DNA of 64,000 nucleotides from Taxillus chinensis (lineage: Eukaryota; Streptophyta; Magnoliopsida; Santalales; Loranthaceae): the NCBI GenBank assembly GCA_023512835.1, contig CM042087.1, forward strand, positions 13,610,853-13,674,852. The letters run 5' to 3'. Of this stretch, positions 1 to 10,075 are shown piece by piece. The translations under genes were made by a program, and so were the position numbers. The notes under the pieces were generated by a model, which worked only from the letters and a program-made list of their open reading frames with translations, was not told where the DNA came from and made no database searches. The number at the start of each line of letters is the position of its first letter. Position 1 is the stretch's first letter.

Positions 1-402
1 AGAGCATGGTCTTGTTGGCCTAGGGTAATGGGCGGATCTGGTTATCTTGAGTCCTTTGCCGGAACCTGGAGGGACGTGCCTGATCAACACGGTCCTCTTT
101 GAGCCTCCAAGGTGTACTTAGGGTAGTCCAGTCTTGTGGTAGGATTTGCATGCATTGGCATTAGGGCACTAGTTGCATTTGCTGTGAATGTATGCTAAAC
201 TGTGGATAAGATCATATGATTAAGTGAAATGCGCAACTCTGATTTGTTTGGCAATGTGTACTGAACTGTGCAATGTGATTGATGCAATGTATGTGTGTAA
301 TGTCATGTGATAATGGAATTGATCAGTGGGGTAGAGGTAGTGACGCGATAGATTATAAAAAAATTTATTTTGACGTTGTGCTTCTTACTTCATGTAGTAA
401 GA

Positions 403-1695
403 ATGCCGCCGAGGAGAGTGACACGTGCGTCCGGGGCAGTGGCTGATGAGTCATCTGCCCATGAGGGTCCGGGTGCGGGACCGTCTGTTGGAGGGCATGC
501 GTTGTTGCTGGCATAGCTACGAGAAGGCATCCGGCTGGAGGTACGAGAGCTACGGGAGGGACTCCGGCAGGACGTTCGGGAGGAGGTGCGCCGTGAGATG
601 GCAGCACAGCAGGTGGTGCCACCACCACCACCACTAGTAGGAGAGCTGCCTCGTGAGCGTGAGAGTTCGCTGGGTGGTGTACCAACTCGTGCAGAGGATG
701 ACGTGGTGACACGGTTCCGAAAGGAACATCCTCCGCGATTTAAGGGGGAAGGAGATCCCGTGGTAGCTGAGCAGTGGTTGAGGCAGATCGAGCATGTGTT
801 CTCCTTTCTCCTGTCCCGGGAAGAGGACAAGGTGCGACTGGCAATTCTGCAGCTGGAGGGGGATGCTTTGGAGTGGTGGACGAGTGTCGCGGGGAGCCGT
901 GCGGTGCAACTCATGCTTTGGGAGGAGTTCTTGCAACTCTTCCATGATGAGTTCTTCTCGGAATCAGTGAGATGGCAGAAGAGGGAAGAATTCGGCAGCT
1001 TGAAGCAGGGATCCAGGACGGTACCTGAGTATGAGCGGGAGTTCCGGAGCTTGAGTAGGTTTGCTCCTAAGACTGTGGCAAGGGAGGACCTGAAGGCCCA
1101 CAAGTTCACTTTGGGCCTTAGGCCAGCCCTTAGGCAGAGGGTGGCAATCCTACGCTTAAGGACCTATGCTGAGGCTGTGGAGACGGCCCGTATAGCTGAG
1201 AGAGAGCTGGATGATGGGAGGCAGGCCCATCAGGGTCGCCAGTTGCAGAGTGGGCCTGATCGAGATGCAGGGTCCAAGAGGCTCAAGACGGAGGAGAGGG
1301 ATAGCAGTTCTCTTCGCAGTCGGGGTCAGACATCTATGAACCCCGGGAGGTTCACCTTTGGCGGCGGAAGACAGGGTGGTCCATCTGGGAGTCTACCTAG
1401 CAGCTGTCACTGCTATGGAGAGCAGGGTCACTTCAAAGGGGAGTGCCCCAAGAAGGACTGGCGATGCAACAACTGTGGACAAGAGGGCCATTTGCGCCGG
1501 GTCTGCAGGAGTGGCAACAGGGTAGCGGGGGGCATGGCATCCAGCGTGAGGAGTGATGCTAGCTTCCGTGCACCAGCTGAGAGACCAGCTCGTCAGTGGC
1601 AGGCCAGCCAGGCAGGATCCAGTCAAACCCGACCCCAGGGGAGGCCGGAGCGGCAGTAGACTGAGGCTGGAGGCAACCTTAGCGGGAAGCGTCCA
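403..1695 (+). pseudogene. gag: Element A gag (nucleocapsid region), broken
   Basis: The start is the ATG at 403-405 (MPPRRVTRASG), the same start as in elements B and J. The protein has an N-terminal proline/glycine-rich part, a retrotransposon gag domain (about residues 95-260, containing ALEWW and EFRSLSRFAP) and two C-terminal CCHC knuckles. In the first knuckle the second cysteine is replaced by tyrosine (CHCYGEQGH). The second knuckle (CNNCGQEGHLRRVC) is intact. A TAG at 514-516 and another at 1657-1659 interrupt the same frame; both look like CAG to TAG changes, because J keeps glutamine at the first site. The frame runs on into the protease linker, as expected for a single gag-pol ORF. 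Confidence 0.9.
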
Positions 1696-2585
1696 GTGAG
1701 TGAGCCGACCAATGGCCCGGGCCAAGGAAGGGTGTTTGCGCTGGAGGCGATGTACCAGGAGGAGGCTGAGCTACCACCCCCACCAGCTGAGGGTGGAGCA
1801 GGACCATCGGTGGTTAGAGGTACCCTCTTGATTTCCCGCACGTTAGCTTCTGTTCTTTTGATACGGGTGCATCGTGTTCCTTCGCTGCCGAGCTTCTTAT
1901 TGATGGCTTGGGGTTAGCTTGTGTGGAGGCCGCAAGGCCCCTAGTTGTGGAGTCTCCGGTGGGAGGCATGATTAAGGTACGGCGTGTGTGCCGTGACTGT
2001 GTGTTAACCCTAGGAGAGGTGGAGCTGAGTTTTGACTTGCACGTAATGCCTTTGAGGACGTTTGACCAGATCTTGGCTATGGATTGGCTTATGGCTTTCC
2101 AAGCCAAGATTGACTGTTACTGGCGGCATGTATCCTTCGTGACACCTGCAGGGACCTCTTGCACCCTACAGGGGGAGTGGGACTGTAAGGCGAGTCGGGC
2201 CGGGCCGGTGTTGGACCAGTGGGGTGCCATTACCCACAGGTTGGCAGCCCTGACCTTTGCTGAGGTGGGTAAAGTGGAAAAGAGGGTGTGGCCCGCTATT
2301 GTGGATCAATTTCAGGATGTTTTTCCTGAAGAGTTGAGGAGTTTGCCACCTAAGAGGAGTGTGGAGTTCACCATTGAGTTGGTGCCGGGGACGGGTCCGA
2401 TTTCCCAAGTAGCGTATCGTATGGGGCCAGCCGAGCTGAGGGAGCTGCAGAGGCAAATCGAGGAGCTGGTGGGCCAAGGGTATATCAGACCGAGTACCTC
2501 ACCTTGGGGTGCTCCGGTGCTCTTTACTAAGAAGGCTGATGGCACACTTCGTCTCTGCATCGACTACAGAAGTCGAAGTCGGTGA
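1696..2585 (+). pseudogene. pol: Element A aspartic protease and start of reverse transcriptase, frameshifted
   Basis: The linker rich in PPPP is followed by the protease region. Compared with element B (10236-10262), A lacks one C just before the catalytic Asp-Thr-Gly, so the active site is read out of frame (1696-1917). The rest of the protease ([16 protein letters not shown] to the MDWL motif) resumes in the frame of 1908-2585. The N-terminal RT palm follows ([16 protein letters not shown], then LRLCIDYR). The frame is lost again near 2570-2582, where B reads RKLNSV. The product would have been a polyprotein segment; it cannot be made as one chain now. Confidence 0.87.
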
Positions 2586-3196
2586 CTGTGAAGAATAAGT
2601 ACCCGTTGCCACGGATAGATGACCTGTTTGACCAATTGAGTGGGGCCCAGTGGTTTTCCAAAATAGATTTACGGTCGGGGTATCACCAGCTTAGGGTTAG
2701 GGAGGAGGACATCCCTAAGACGGCATTTCGGTGCAGGTATGGGCATTATGAGTGGGTCGTGATGCCTTTCGGGCTCACTAATGCGCCAGCGGTGTTCACG
2801 CATTTGATGAACCAAGTCTTTGCCCCATACTTAGACTCGTTCGTGGTGGTGTTTATCGACGATATCTTGGTGTATTCCAAGACCGAGAAGGAGCATGTGG
2901 AGCACTTGGCAACAGTGTTGCAAACCTTGAGGGACCAGCAGCTGTTTGCTAAGTTTAGCAAGTGTGAGTTTTGGCTGCAGGAAGTTCACTTTCTTGGCCA
3001 TGTGGTGTCAGCTGAGGGAGTTAGAGTGGACCCAGCCAAGATTGAGGCCGTGGCATCGTGGGCGAGGCCAACCAACGTCTTTGAGATTCGTAGTTTTCTT
3101 GGCTTGGCGGGGTATTATCGCCGTTTTGTAGAGGGGTTCTCCCGTTTGGCGGCTCCTATGACGGCGTTGACTAGGAAAGGAGTGAAATTTGAGTAG
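2582..3196 (+). pseudogene. pol: Element A reverse transcriptase core
   Basis: The RT palm and fingers are clear: [33 protein letters not shown] and the catalytic [10 protein letters not shown]. These are followed by the connection region ([29 protein letters not shown]). The frame opens after a small deletion near 2575 and stops at TAG 3194-3196, where J and B have tryptophan, so this looks like TGG to TAG. The catalytic Asp pair is retained, but the chain is isolated from the protease and RNase H by lesions at both ends. Confidence 0.92.
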
Positions 3197-4252
3197 ACGG
3201 ACAAGTGCCAGCAGGTGTTTGAGACTCTCAAAACCCGTTTGACCACTGCACCGGTGTTGAGGTTGCCTCGAGAGGATATTCCATATGAGGTATACTGTGA
3301 TGTGTCCAGGGTTGGTTTGGGGTGTGTGCTTATGCAGGAGCACAGTGTGGTGGCTTATGGGTCAAGGCAGCTGAGGCCTCATGAGCAGAATTATCCTACT
3401 CATGACCTTGAGTTAGCGGCTGTCATCTTCGCCCTGAAGAGTTGGCAGCATTACCTCTTGGGCGAGAAGTTTGTGGTGTTCTCAGATCACAAAAGCCTTC
3501 AGTACATCTTTACTCAGAAGGACTTGAATTTGAGGCAAAGGAGATGGGTGGAGTATTTGCAGACCTTTGACTTTACTCTTGCCTATACCCCGGGCAAGGG
3601 TAATGTTGTGGCTGACGCGTTGAGCAGAAAAGGGAAAGCTGAGGTGGCCGTGAGAGAGTGGAAGCTGATGGAGCAGTTGGCGATGTTGGAGCTGCAGCCT
3701 ATTGTTCGTGATAGTGGGATAGTCCTGAGTCCTTTGGTGATTGTGCCTGAGTTGTACCAGCGCGTCCGGGAGGAACAGTTGGGTGACATTGAGTGTGAGG
3801 TTCTCCGTGCCCGTATTGAGGCTGGGGAGCTATCTGAGGACTGGACAGAGGGTCCTGAGCATGAGTTGTCATTTCAGGGGCGGTTGGTAGTGGCTTCTTC
3901 CCTCAGGGATGAGGTGATGAGGGAGTTTCACCAATCTAGAGTTGCTGTGCATCCAGGGGGTACAAAGATGTACCATGCGCTTCGGGCACATTTTTGGTGG
4001 CCTGGGATGAAACGCGATGTAGCTGCCTTTGTTTCGCGGTGCCTCACGTGTCAGCAGGTGAAGGCTGAGCATCAGCGGCCGGCGGGCATGTTACAGCCAT
4101 TGCCCATAGCGATGGATTTTGTGATTGGTCTTCCACCCACCACGGGGAGGAAAGATATGATTTGGGTGATTGTGGATCGACTCACAAAGTCAGCCCATTT
4201 CCTGGCTGTTCGCGAGCGGGACTCTATTGGGACCTTCAATCATTGTACATGA
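3197..4252 (+). pseudogene. pol: Element A RNase H and integrase N-terminal part
   Basis: This continues the same polyprotein after the 3194 stop. The RNase H domain carries [28 protein letters not shown] and [11 protein letters not shown], ending near [12 protein letters not shown]. The integrase zinc-binding HHCC region follows ([19 protein letters not shown], then CLTCQQVK). Relative to J, about 27 nt are missing near 4110 (the EWKWDHIA segment), which removes residues just before the first catalytic Asp. The frame is lost shortly after [11 protein letters not shown], near 4235. Confidence 0.9.
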
Positions 4253-5163
4253 ACGAGATTGTGAGACTGCATGGGGTACCATCATCGGTTGTCTCTGACC
4301 GGGATTCGAGGTTCACTTCCCATTTTTGGGCAGGTTTGCAGGAGGCTATGGGGACCAAGCTTCACTTGAGTACAGCCTTTCACCTTGAGACTCACGGCCA
4401 GACAGAGAGGACGAATCAGACTTTGGAGGACATGTTACAGGCTTGTGTGTTAGACTTTGGGGGTTTGTGGGCAACTCACCTTGCTTTGGTGGAGTTTGCC
4501 TACAATAACAGTTATCAGGCATCCATTGGGATGACTCCTTTTGAGGCGTTGTATGGGTGGCCGTGTCGATCACCTTTGTGTTGGACCGAGGTGGGGGAGA
4601 CAGCTCTCTTGGGACCACAGTTGGTTCAAGAGGCTACCGAGAAGGTTAAGTTGATTCGTCAGCGTTTGTTATCAGCTCAGAGTCGGCAGAAATCTTATGC
4701 GGATCAGCGGCGGCGACCTTTGGAGTTTTCTATTGGTGATCATGTGTTTCTTCGTGTTTCCCCACGTCGTGGACATCGACGGTTTGGGCGAGGTTCCAAG
4801 CTATCTCCGCGGTTTATTCGTCCTTTTGAGATTCTGGATTGTGTGGGGCCTGTAGCCTACCGGTTAGCATTACCACCGCGGCTGAGTCGAGTGCACAACG
4901 TGTTTCACGTGTCCCAGTTGAGGAAGTATCACCCTGACCCCACTCATGTGATCGATTGGGGGACATTGGACATTGAGAATGACATGTCCGTTGTTGAGGC
5001 CCCTATCCGTATCCTAGATCGGCGAGAGAAGCTTTTGCGTGGTCATGCTATTCCTTTGGTTCGCGTGCTGTGGCAGCACCGTGGCATTGAGGAGGAGACA
5101 TGGGAACGTGAGTCCGTGATGCGTGAGCAGCACCCAGACTTGTTCGAGGACGAACAATCTTAA
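4240..5163 (+). pseudogene. pol: Element A integrase core, GPY/F-like region and chromodomain
   Basis: The frame picks up at [15 protein letters not shown]. The second catalytic Asp lies in VVSDRDSRFTS and the Glu in GQTERTNQT. The C-terminal module has FSIGDHVFLRVSP, SPRFIRPFEI and VHNVFHVSQLRKYHPDP. The last 60 or so residues (EAPIRILDRREKLLRG, IPLVRVLW, EEETWERE) form the chromodomain-like tail typical of Tekay/Del elements, thought to steer integration to heterochromatin. The reading frame ends at TAA 5161-5163. Codons before 4240 in this frame are not integrase. Confidence 0.92.
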
Positions 5164-5478
5164 GCGTGGGAGGTGGTGCTGGCCAAGGGATAGTGATGTG
5201 TTTTCTTGTATTAGTTGTGTACGATTTGGTGTATTTGTATTGTCTTTTAAAGACATGTGTTCTTATTTGTGATGTGTTTTGAGATGTGTATTCGTGACAT
5301 GCAGACATGTGTTATATGCATTATTGTGGTTATGGATTATGGCGGTACCTTGTTATGTGCTGTTATGTGTTGTGCGTGGTGTATGACCCATTTGGGTGTT
5401 GTGGCTCGCCGTGTGGCAATTGGGTAGCTTGTGTTTGTTTTCCTCGTATGTCATTTCTTTTCGAGGACGAAAAGTCTT

Positions 5479-5491
5479 AAGGGGGAGAGGA
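5479..5491 (+). other. Polypurine tract of element A
   Basis: The purine run AAGGGGGAGAGGA abuts the TG that opens the 3' LTR at 5492. It would prime plus-strand DNA synthesis. The same tract occurs in B (28351-28363) and in J (reverse strand, 55476-55488). Confidence 0.9.
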
Positions 5492-5574
5492 TGTAAGGAC
5501 CCGTACCTTGAGTTAGTCACAGTTTTGCCTTCTGAGTAGAGTTTTTCTAGATTTTGACCTAGTGAATGGACTCC

Positions 5575-6003
5575 AATGAATTCACGTGCAAAAGGAAAGA
5601 TGCTTAGAATGATGTCCTCTATCTACCACAGAAGTTTCAGGCCAAACGAACGTGTATGTGAGGTGCACGTGAAATGGGTCCATTTCACGTGCAAGTGTGG
5701 TTGTCTTCTACATGATGCAAGGAGGCTAGGGGTGAAGTTTGAGCGCATTTGGAGTGCATTTGGAGTTGCACGTGAATTGGGGAATTCACGTTCAAATTGG
5801 CGTGCAGGCATGTTTTTGCATGGTTATCTTGGTTTTGTCATTCTAATCATCTTTTCCCAAAGGACCATGTTGGAATTGTGAATATTTTGGTGTGTATGGA
5901 TGTGGGAAGGTCATAGCTTGTTCCATCAAAACTACGTTGTTTTGATGCTGGGATTCACTTAATCAAAACTACGTCATTTTGATGTTGTGTTGTCTATATA
6001 AGG
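5575..6003 (+). promoter_or_regulatory. LTR promoter module: G-box palindromes, TCAAAAC palindromes, TATA box
   Basis: Direct reading shows a near-perfect palindrome at 5664-5693 (14-bp arms TGCACGTGAAATGG, 2-nt spacer) and a second at 5767-5794 (one mismatch), both centred on G-box CACGTG cores. Two palindromes with ATCAAAAC arms follow at 5924-5947 and 5962-5983. A TATA box (CTATATAAGG) lies at 5994-6003. G-boxes bind plant bZIP and bHLH factors; the function of the second palindrome is not known to me. The same ordered set occurs in the LTRs of B, C, G and J. Confidence 0.75.
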
Positions 6004-6055
6004 AGGAGAAGCCCCTCTGTTTTAGGTTTAGGGTTTGTTGCTCCACCAGCCGGCC

Positions 6056-6109
<54 letters not shown>

Positions 6110-6595
6110 AGGAGAGCTTTTGGTGGCTGCCGGAGCGTCTTGCGTGGGTGGTCGGAGTCTTGCGTGGAAGCGAGAGCAGGAGAACATACAAGGTAGGGGT
6201 TCTGTTCTTCCTAAATCCTCCTCTGTCCTAGGGTTCTAGGGCAGATTATAGAGTTATATCTGTTTATATATACATATGTAATCCATATAGGTGTGATCTC
6301 CTATATGGATGTTGGCCTTCAATGGCATTTTGGTGTGATTCTGCTATTGGGTGGTTGGTGCATGTCACATGCTTGATGAAATGCCTGTGTGAATATTGAT
6401 GTGTGTATATGCCTAGTACATGTTTGATAAAATGCCTGTGTGGTTGGACTTGTGATTCGGTGTAAGTATGCATGTTGGGTGTTTGTTCTATTGCCTGAAT
6501 GGTTGGGTTTGTGCACTTGTGAACGGGTGCACACCAAGTGTTTGGTTTTATGCTTGAGTGACCGCGGTGTGTGTTGTGTGCATGACTGTGCTATC

Positions 6596-6752
6596 TGGCC
6601 TGAAGAGGCGGTTAAACTACTTTGCCTGAAGAGGCGGTTAAACTACTTTGCCTGAGAGGCGGTTAAATCAGTGGCCTGATGAGGCGGTTAAACTACTTTG
6701 CCTGAGAGGCGGTTAAATCAGTGGCCTGAAGAGGCGGTTAAACTACTTGCTT
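6596..6752 (+). repeat. Minisatellite in the LTR of element A
   Basis: About six tandem copies of a 22-28 bp unit with core GAGGCGGTTAAA, alternating between two unit types ending in CTACTTTG or TCAGTG. It lies inside the predicted leader intron of the LTR. The corresponding place in B, G and J holds a different, CCCGGG-containing repeat. Confidence 0.9.
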
Positions 6753-7270
6753 GAGATGTGTTTTGTTAGCCAGTGTGACTGGGGCTGGGGTTACGCCCAC
6801 TTGTGTGATGTTTTATTTTCTTTTTCCTAGTACTGTCACGTCACTACACCTGTGCACATGCATGTAGCCGCTAGGAGCATGGGAAGGGTTGGGGAGACTT
6901 GATCCCTACTGAGCCGTGGTTGCTCACCCCTCCTACTGTGTTTGCTTGTTTTCCAGGGACTTACAGGCGTTAGGTGGATACACCAAGGTGGAAGACCATC
7001 CCCATTTTATTGTTTACTTCAGTAATGTAATTTTATGATTTATGTAACCACAGGGAGGGAAATGTACTAAGGGATTGAATTGTAGTAAGGAACATGGTTG
7101 TTTTGTGAACCTTTGATGTTTGAAATTAAATAAAGATGTGGCTTGTTTGATTTATTGTAATTGTTAGACTTGCTTGTGTGGCATCCAGTAATCCAACCCC
7201 GTTGCCCTCCGTGTGGGTGAATGGGGAGTCACGTACCGGTTTCCCCGGGTCGGAAATCCGGGGCGTGACA

Positions 7271-7732
7271 CTTACTCCGTATGTAAGTTCCTTACTCCGT
7301 ATAAGTGAGTGGCCCAGATTCCTTACTCCGCATCTAATTTCCTTACTCCGTGTCTAATAAAGACTCAGGTCCTTATTCCGCATTAGTACTTCCTTACTCC
7401 ACTTGTATGGAAGACTCGGATGCCTTACTCCGTGTCTTCTTTTACTTCGTGCGACCTTGTAAACCAAGACTCTTACTTAGTGTCAATTTGACTTAGTCCG
7501 CACGAATGTTCCTTATTCTGTATGTATTGGTGACTTGGTTATTTACCAAGTGTTTGACGGCACTCACTCTTGTCCGGATCAGGATTATGTATCCTGTCCT
7601 TAGTTTTGCTCTCACGAGTGTATCTCCAGATTAAAAACATATCTTCTGCAACGATCAAAGAAACACAAAAGATCTCAGATCAAATTACATAAGGCTTTAT
7701 TAGCATTATCCAAATTCTGGGCTTGATCCAAC
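7271..7732. repeat. Unclassified spacer with degenerate CTTACTCCG repeats
   Basis: From 7271 to about 7560 the motif CTTACTCCG (with forms such as CTTATTCCG and CTTAGTCCG) recurs at 15-40 bp intervals between variable short segments. From 7600 to 7732 no repeat or ORF stands out. This is either the sequence into which A inserted or a remnant of an unrecognised repeat. It ends abruptly where the truncated LTR of B begins. Confidence 0.6.
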
Positions 7733-8319
7733 AGGACTGTTCTTGGAACCTGGTGGCTGTGGAAGCCCAGGACTGCTCTTGGAACCCTGGTGGCTGTGGA
7801 AGCCCGGGACTATTCATGTGCTAGCCTGTGTGGTTGTGGAAATGACTGTATTTGCTGATATGGCTTGTTAATATATCTATTGAAATAATTGTATCACGAC
7901 ACTGCACTTGTACACATGGCATGTAGATGCTAGGAGCATGGGATGGGTTGGGGAGACATGATCCCTACTGAGCTATGGTTGCTCACCCCTCCTACCGTGT
8001 TGTTTTCTTTATAGGGACCTACAGGCGTTAGGTGGGAACACCAAGGTGGAAGACCTGCTTGTGGCTTGCTTATTGTTATTTGAGTTTTGTTATTTTTGTG
8101 TGAGCTTTGTAACCCCAGTGGGGAGATATTGTAATGAGGAGTTTAATGTAACAAAAGCATGTTTGGACACGGTTGTAATGTTTGAACTTAACAAATATAT
8201 GATTTTGTCTCTAAATATAAAATGTGAAGTGTATGTTGTATTCTAACCCCTTTATCCAAACTCGGGTAAAGGGAGGGTCATGTCCCGTTCTCCTCGGGTT
8301 GGGAATCCGGGGCGTGACA
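7733..8319 (+). repeat. Truncated 5' LTR of element B
   Basis: About 585 bp matching the last third of B's 3' LTR (from the CCCGGG minisatellite at about 29540 to GGCGTGACA at 30118). It ends GGGGCGTGACA at 8319, three bases before the PBS. The promoter-bearing part is absent, so this copy could not start its own transcript. The short frame at 8046-8246 is LTR sequence. Confidence 0.9.
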
Positions 8320-8322
8320 ATA

Positions 8323-8334
8323 TGGTATCAGAGC
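8323..8334 (+). other. Primer-binding site of element B (initiator tRNA-Met type)
   Basis: TGGTATCAGAGC is the complement of the 3' end of plant initiator tRNA-Met and lies three bases after the LTR end. The same 12-mer serves J (reverse strand 61008-61019) and, split by an insertion, element D. Confidence 0.93.
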
Positions 8335-8780
8335 ATGGTCTAGTTGGCCTAGGGTAGTGGGCGGACTTGGTTATCTTGAGTCCTTTGGAGGAGCCTGGAA
8401 GGACATGCCTGATCAACATGGTCCTCTTTGAGCCTCTAAGGTGTACTTGGGGTAGTCCAGTCTTGTGATAGGGTTTGCATGCATAGGCATTAGGGCACTA
8501 GTTGCATTTGCTTATGTGTGTTTGTGTGGATGCTGTACATGTGGAACAAAAAAAATGCTGTGTAATGTGGATTGGACTGTGACAATGTGAAATGTGATTA
8601 AGTGTAAAATATTAAATGTGGTTTTTTCTTGTTTATATGCGTTATGTGCAATGTGAATTAAGCAAGAGTGTAATGCTATGTGACAGTTGTAGTAGAATTG
8701 TTAAGTGGGGTAGAGGTAATGTCACACGATAGTTAGTGAATGCGATTTAATGAATTTCTTTCTTACTTCGTGTAGTAAGA

Positions 8781-10075
8781 ATGCCACCGAGGAGAGTGAC
8801 ACGCGCGTCCGAGGCAGTGGCTGATGAGTCATCTGCCCATGAGGGTCCGGGTGCGGGGCAGTCCGCTGGAGGACATGCGTTGTTGCTGGTGCAGCTGCGA
8901 GAGGGCATCCGACTGGAAGTCTAGGAGCTGAGGGAAGGTATCCAGCAAGAAGTTTGGGAGGAGGTGCGCCGTGAGATGGCGGCACAATAGGTGGTGCCAC
9001 CACCACCGCCACCACCAGTGGGGGAGTTACCTCGTGAGCGCGAGAGTTCGCTGGGCAGCATACTGATTCGTGCAAAGGATGACGTGGTGACACGGTTCCG
9101 AAAGGAACAACCTCCAAGGTTCAAGGGAGAAGGGGATCCCGTGGTAGCTGAGCAGTGGTTGAGATAGATTGAGCATGTGTTTTCCTTTCTCCTACCCCGG
9201 GAGGAGGATAAGGTGTGACTGGCCATTCCGCAGCTAGAGGGGAATGCTCTGGAGTGGTGCTTGAGTGTCGCGGGGAGCCGTGCGGTGCAGTTCATGCTTT
9301 GGGAGGAGTTCTTACAGCACTTCCATGACGAGTTCTTCTCGGGGTCTTTGAGGTGGGAGAAGAGAGAGTAGTTTGGCAGCTTGAGGTAGGGATCAAGGAC
9401 GGTACTTGAGTATGAGCGAGAGTTCCAGACCTTGAGTAGGTTTGCTCCCGAGACTGTGGCAAAGGAGGACCAGAAGGCCCACAAGTTCACTTTGGGCCTT
9501 AGGCCAGCCCTTAGGCAGAGAGTGGCGATCTTGCGCTTGAGGACTTATGCTGAGGTTGTGGAGACGGCTCGTATCGTTGAGAGAGAGCTGGATGATGGGA
9601 GGTAGGCCCATCAGGGTCGTCAGTTGCAGGGCGGATCTGAACGTGATTCGGGGCTTAAGAGGCCCAAGACCGAAGAGAGAGACAATAGTTCCTTCCGCAG
9701 CAGGGGACAGACATCAGTGCACCCAGGGAGGTCTAGCTTTGGCGGTAGCAGACAGGGAGGTCCAGCAGGAGGTCTCCCCAGCGGTTGTTATTGTTGTGGG
9801 AGCAAGGCCACTTCAGGAGGGAGTGTCCAAAGAAAGACTGGAAATGCAATAGTTGTGGACGAGAGGGCCATCTGAGCCGAGTTTGCCGGAGTGGCAACAG
9901 GGGAGTTGGAGGCATGGCATCTAGCACAAGAAGTGATGCCAATTTCTGCGCACCGGCAGAGAAACCAGCACGACAGTGGTAGGCTAGTCAGGCCAGATCG
10001 AACCAGACCCGACCCCAGGGGAGGCCAGAGCGGCAACAGACTGAAGCTGGAGGCAGCCTTGGCGGGAAGCGCCCA
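8781..10075 (+). pseudogene. gag: Element B gag, heavily mutated
   Basis: The ATG at 8781-8783 opens MPPRRVTRAS as in A and J. The frame stays aligned with J's gag for at least 600 nt but is cut by stops at 8922-8924, 8988-8990, 9165-9167, 9216-9218, 9369-9371 and 9387-9389. Several are CAG to TAG or CGA to TGA. Later parts shift frame: the zinc-knuckle stretch with CNSCGREGHLSRVC is in the frame of 9785-9982. The first knuckle is damaged. The lesions suggest long residence under cytosine methylation; this is inference. Confidence 0.88.

Larger units (their letters stand above)
1..7270 (+). mobile_element. Element A: Tekay-like chromovirus (Ty3/gypsy), 5' LTR off window
   Basis: The window opens inside the primer-binding site: the first bases match the sequence just after the PBS of element B (8328 onward). 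The order is leader, gag with zinc knuckles, aspartic protease, reverse transcriptase, RNase H, integrase, chromodomain-like C terminus, polypurine tract and 3' LTR. This order and the chromodomain identify a Tekay/Del-type chromovirus. The coding part is decayed, with TAG at 514-516 and 1657-1659, frameshifts near 1855, 2570 and 4200-4250, and a stop at 3194-3196. CTTAC follows the LTR and could be one TSD copy, but the other copy lies outside the window. Element J near the right end belongs to the same family in the opposite orientation. Confidence 0.93.
5492..7270 (+). repeat. 3' LTR of element A (1779 bp)
   Basis: The LTR begins TGTAAGGACCCG after the polypurine tract and ends GGGGCGTGACA, giving TG...CA termini. 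Inside are CACGTG palindromes (5664-5693 and 5767-5794), two TCAAAAC palindromes (5924-5947, 5962-5983), a TATA box (5994-6003), a telo-box-like TTTAGGGTTT, a (GA)n tract (6058-6106), a possible leader intron (6193-6956) and a minisatellite (6596-6752). The start matches the LTRs of J. The middle differs from J because A carries a different minisatellite. Short ORFs at 5576-5881 and 6440-6655 are chance frames in LTR sequence. Confidence 0.93.

Noticed and set aside
5576..5881. 101-codon ORF, also found in reverse at 55088-55393 and 62404-62709
   Set aside because: It lies wholly in the LTR promoter region and is repeated only because the LTR is repeated; no domain or codon signal.
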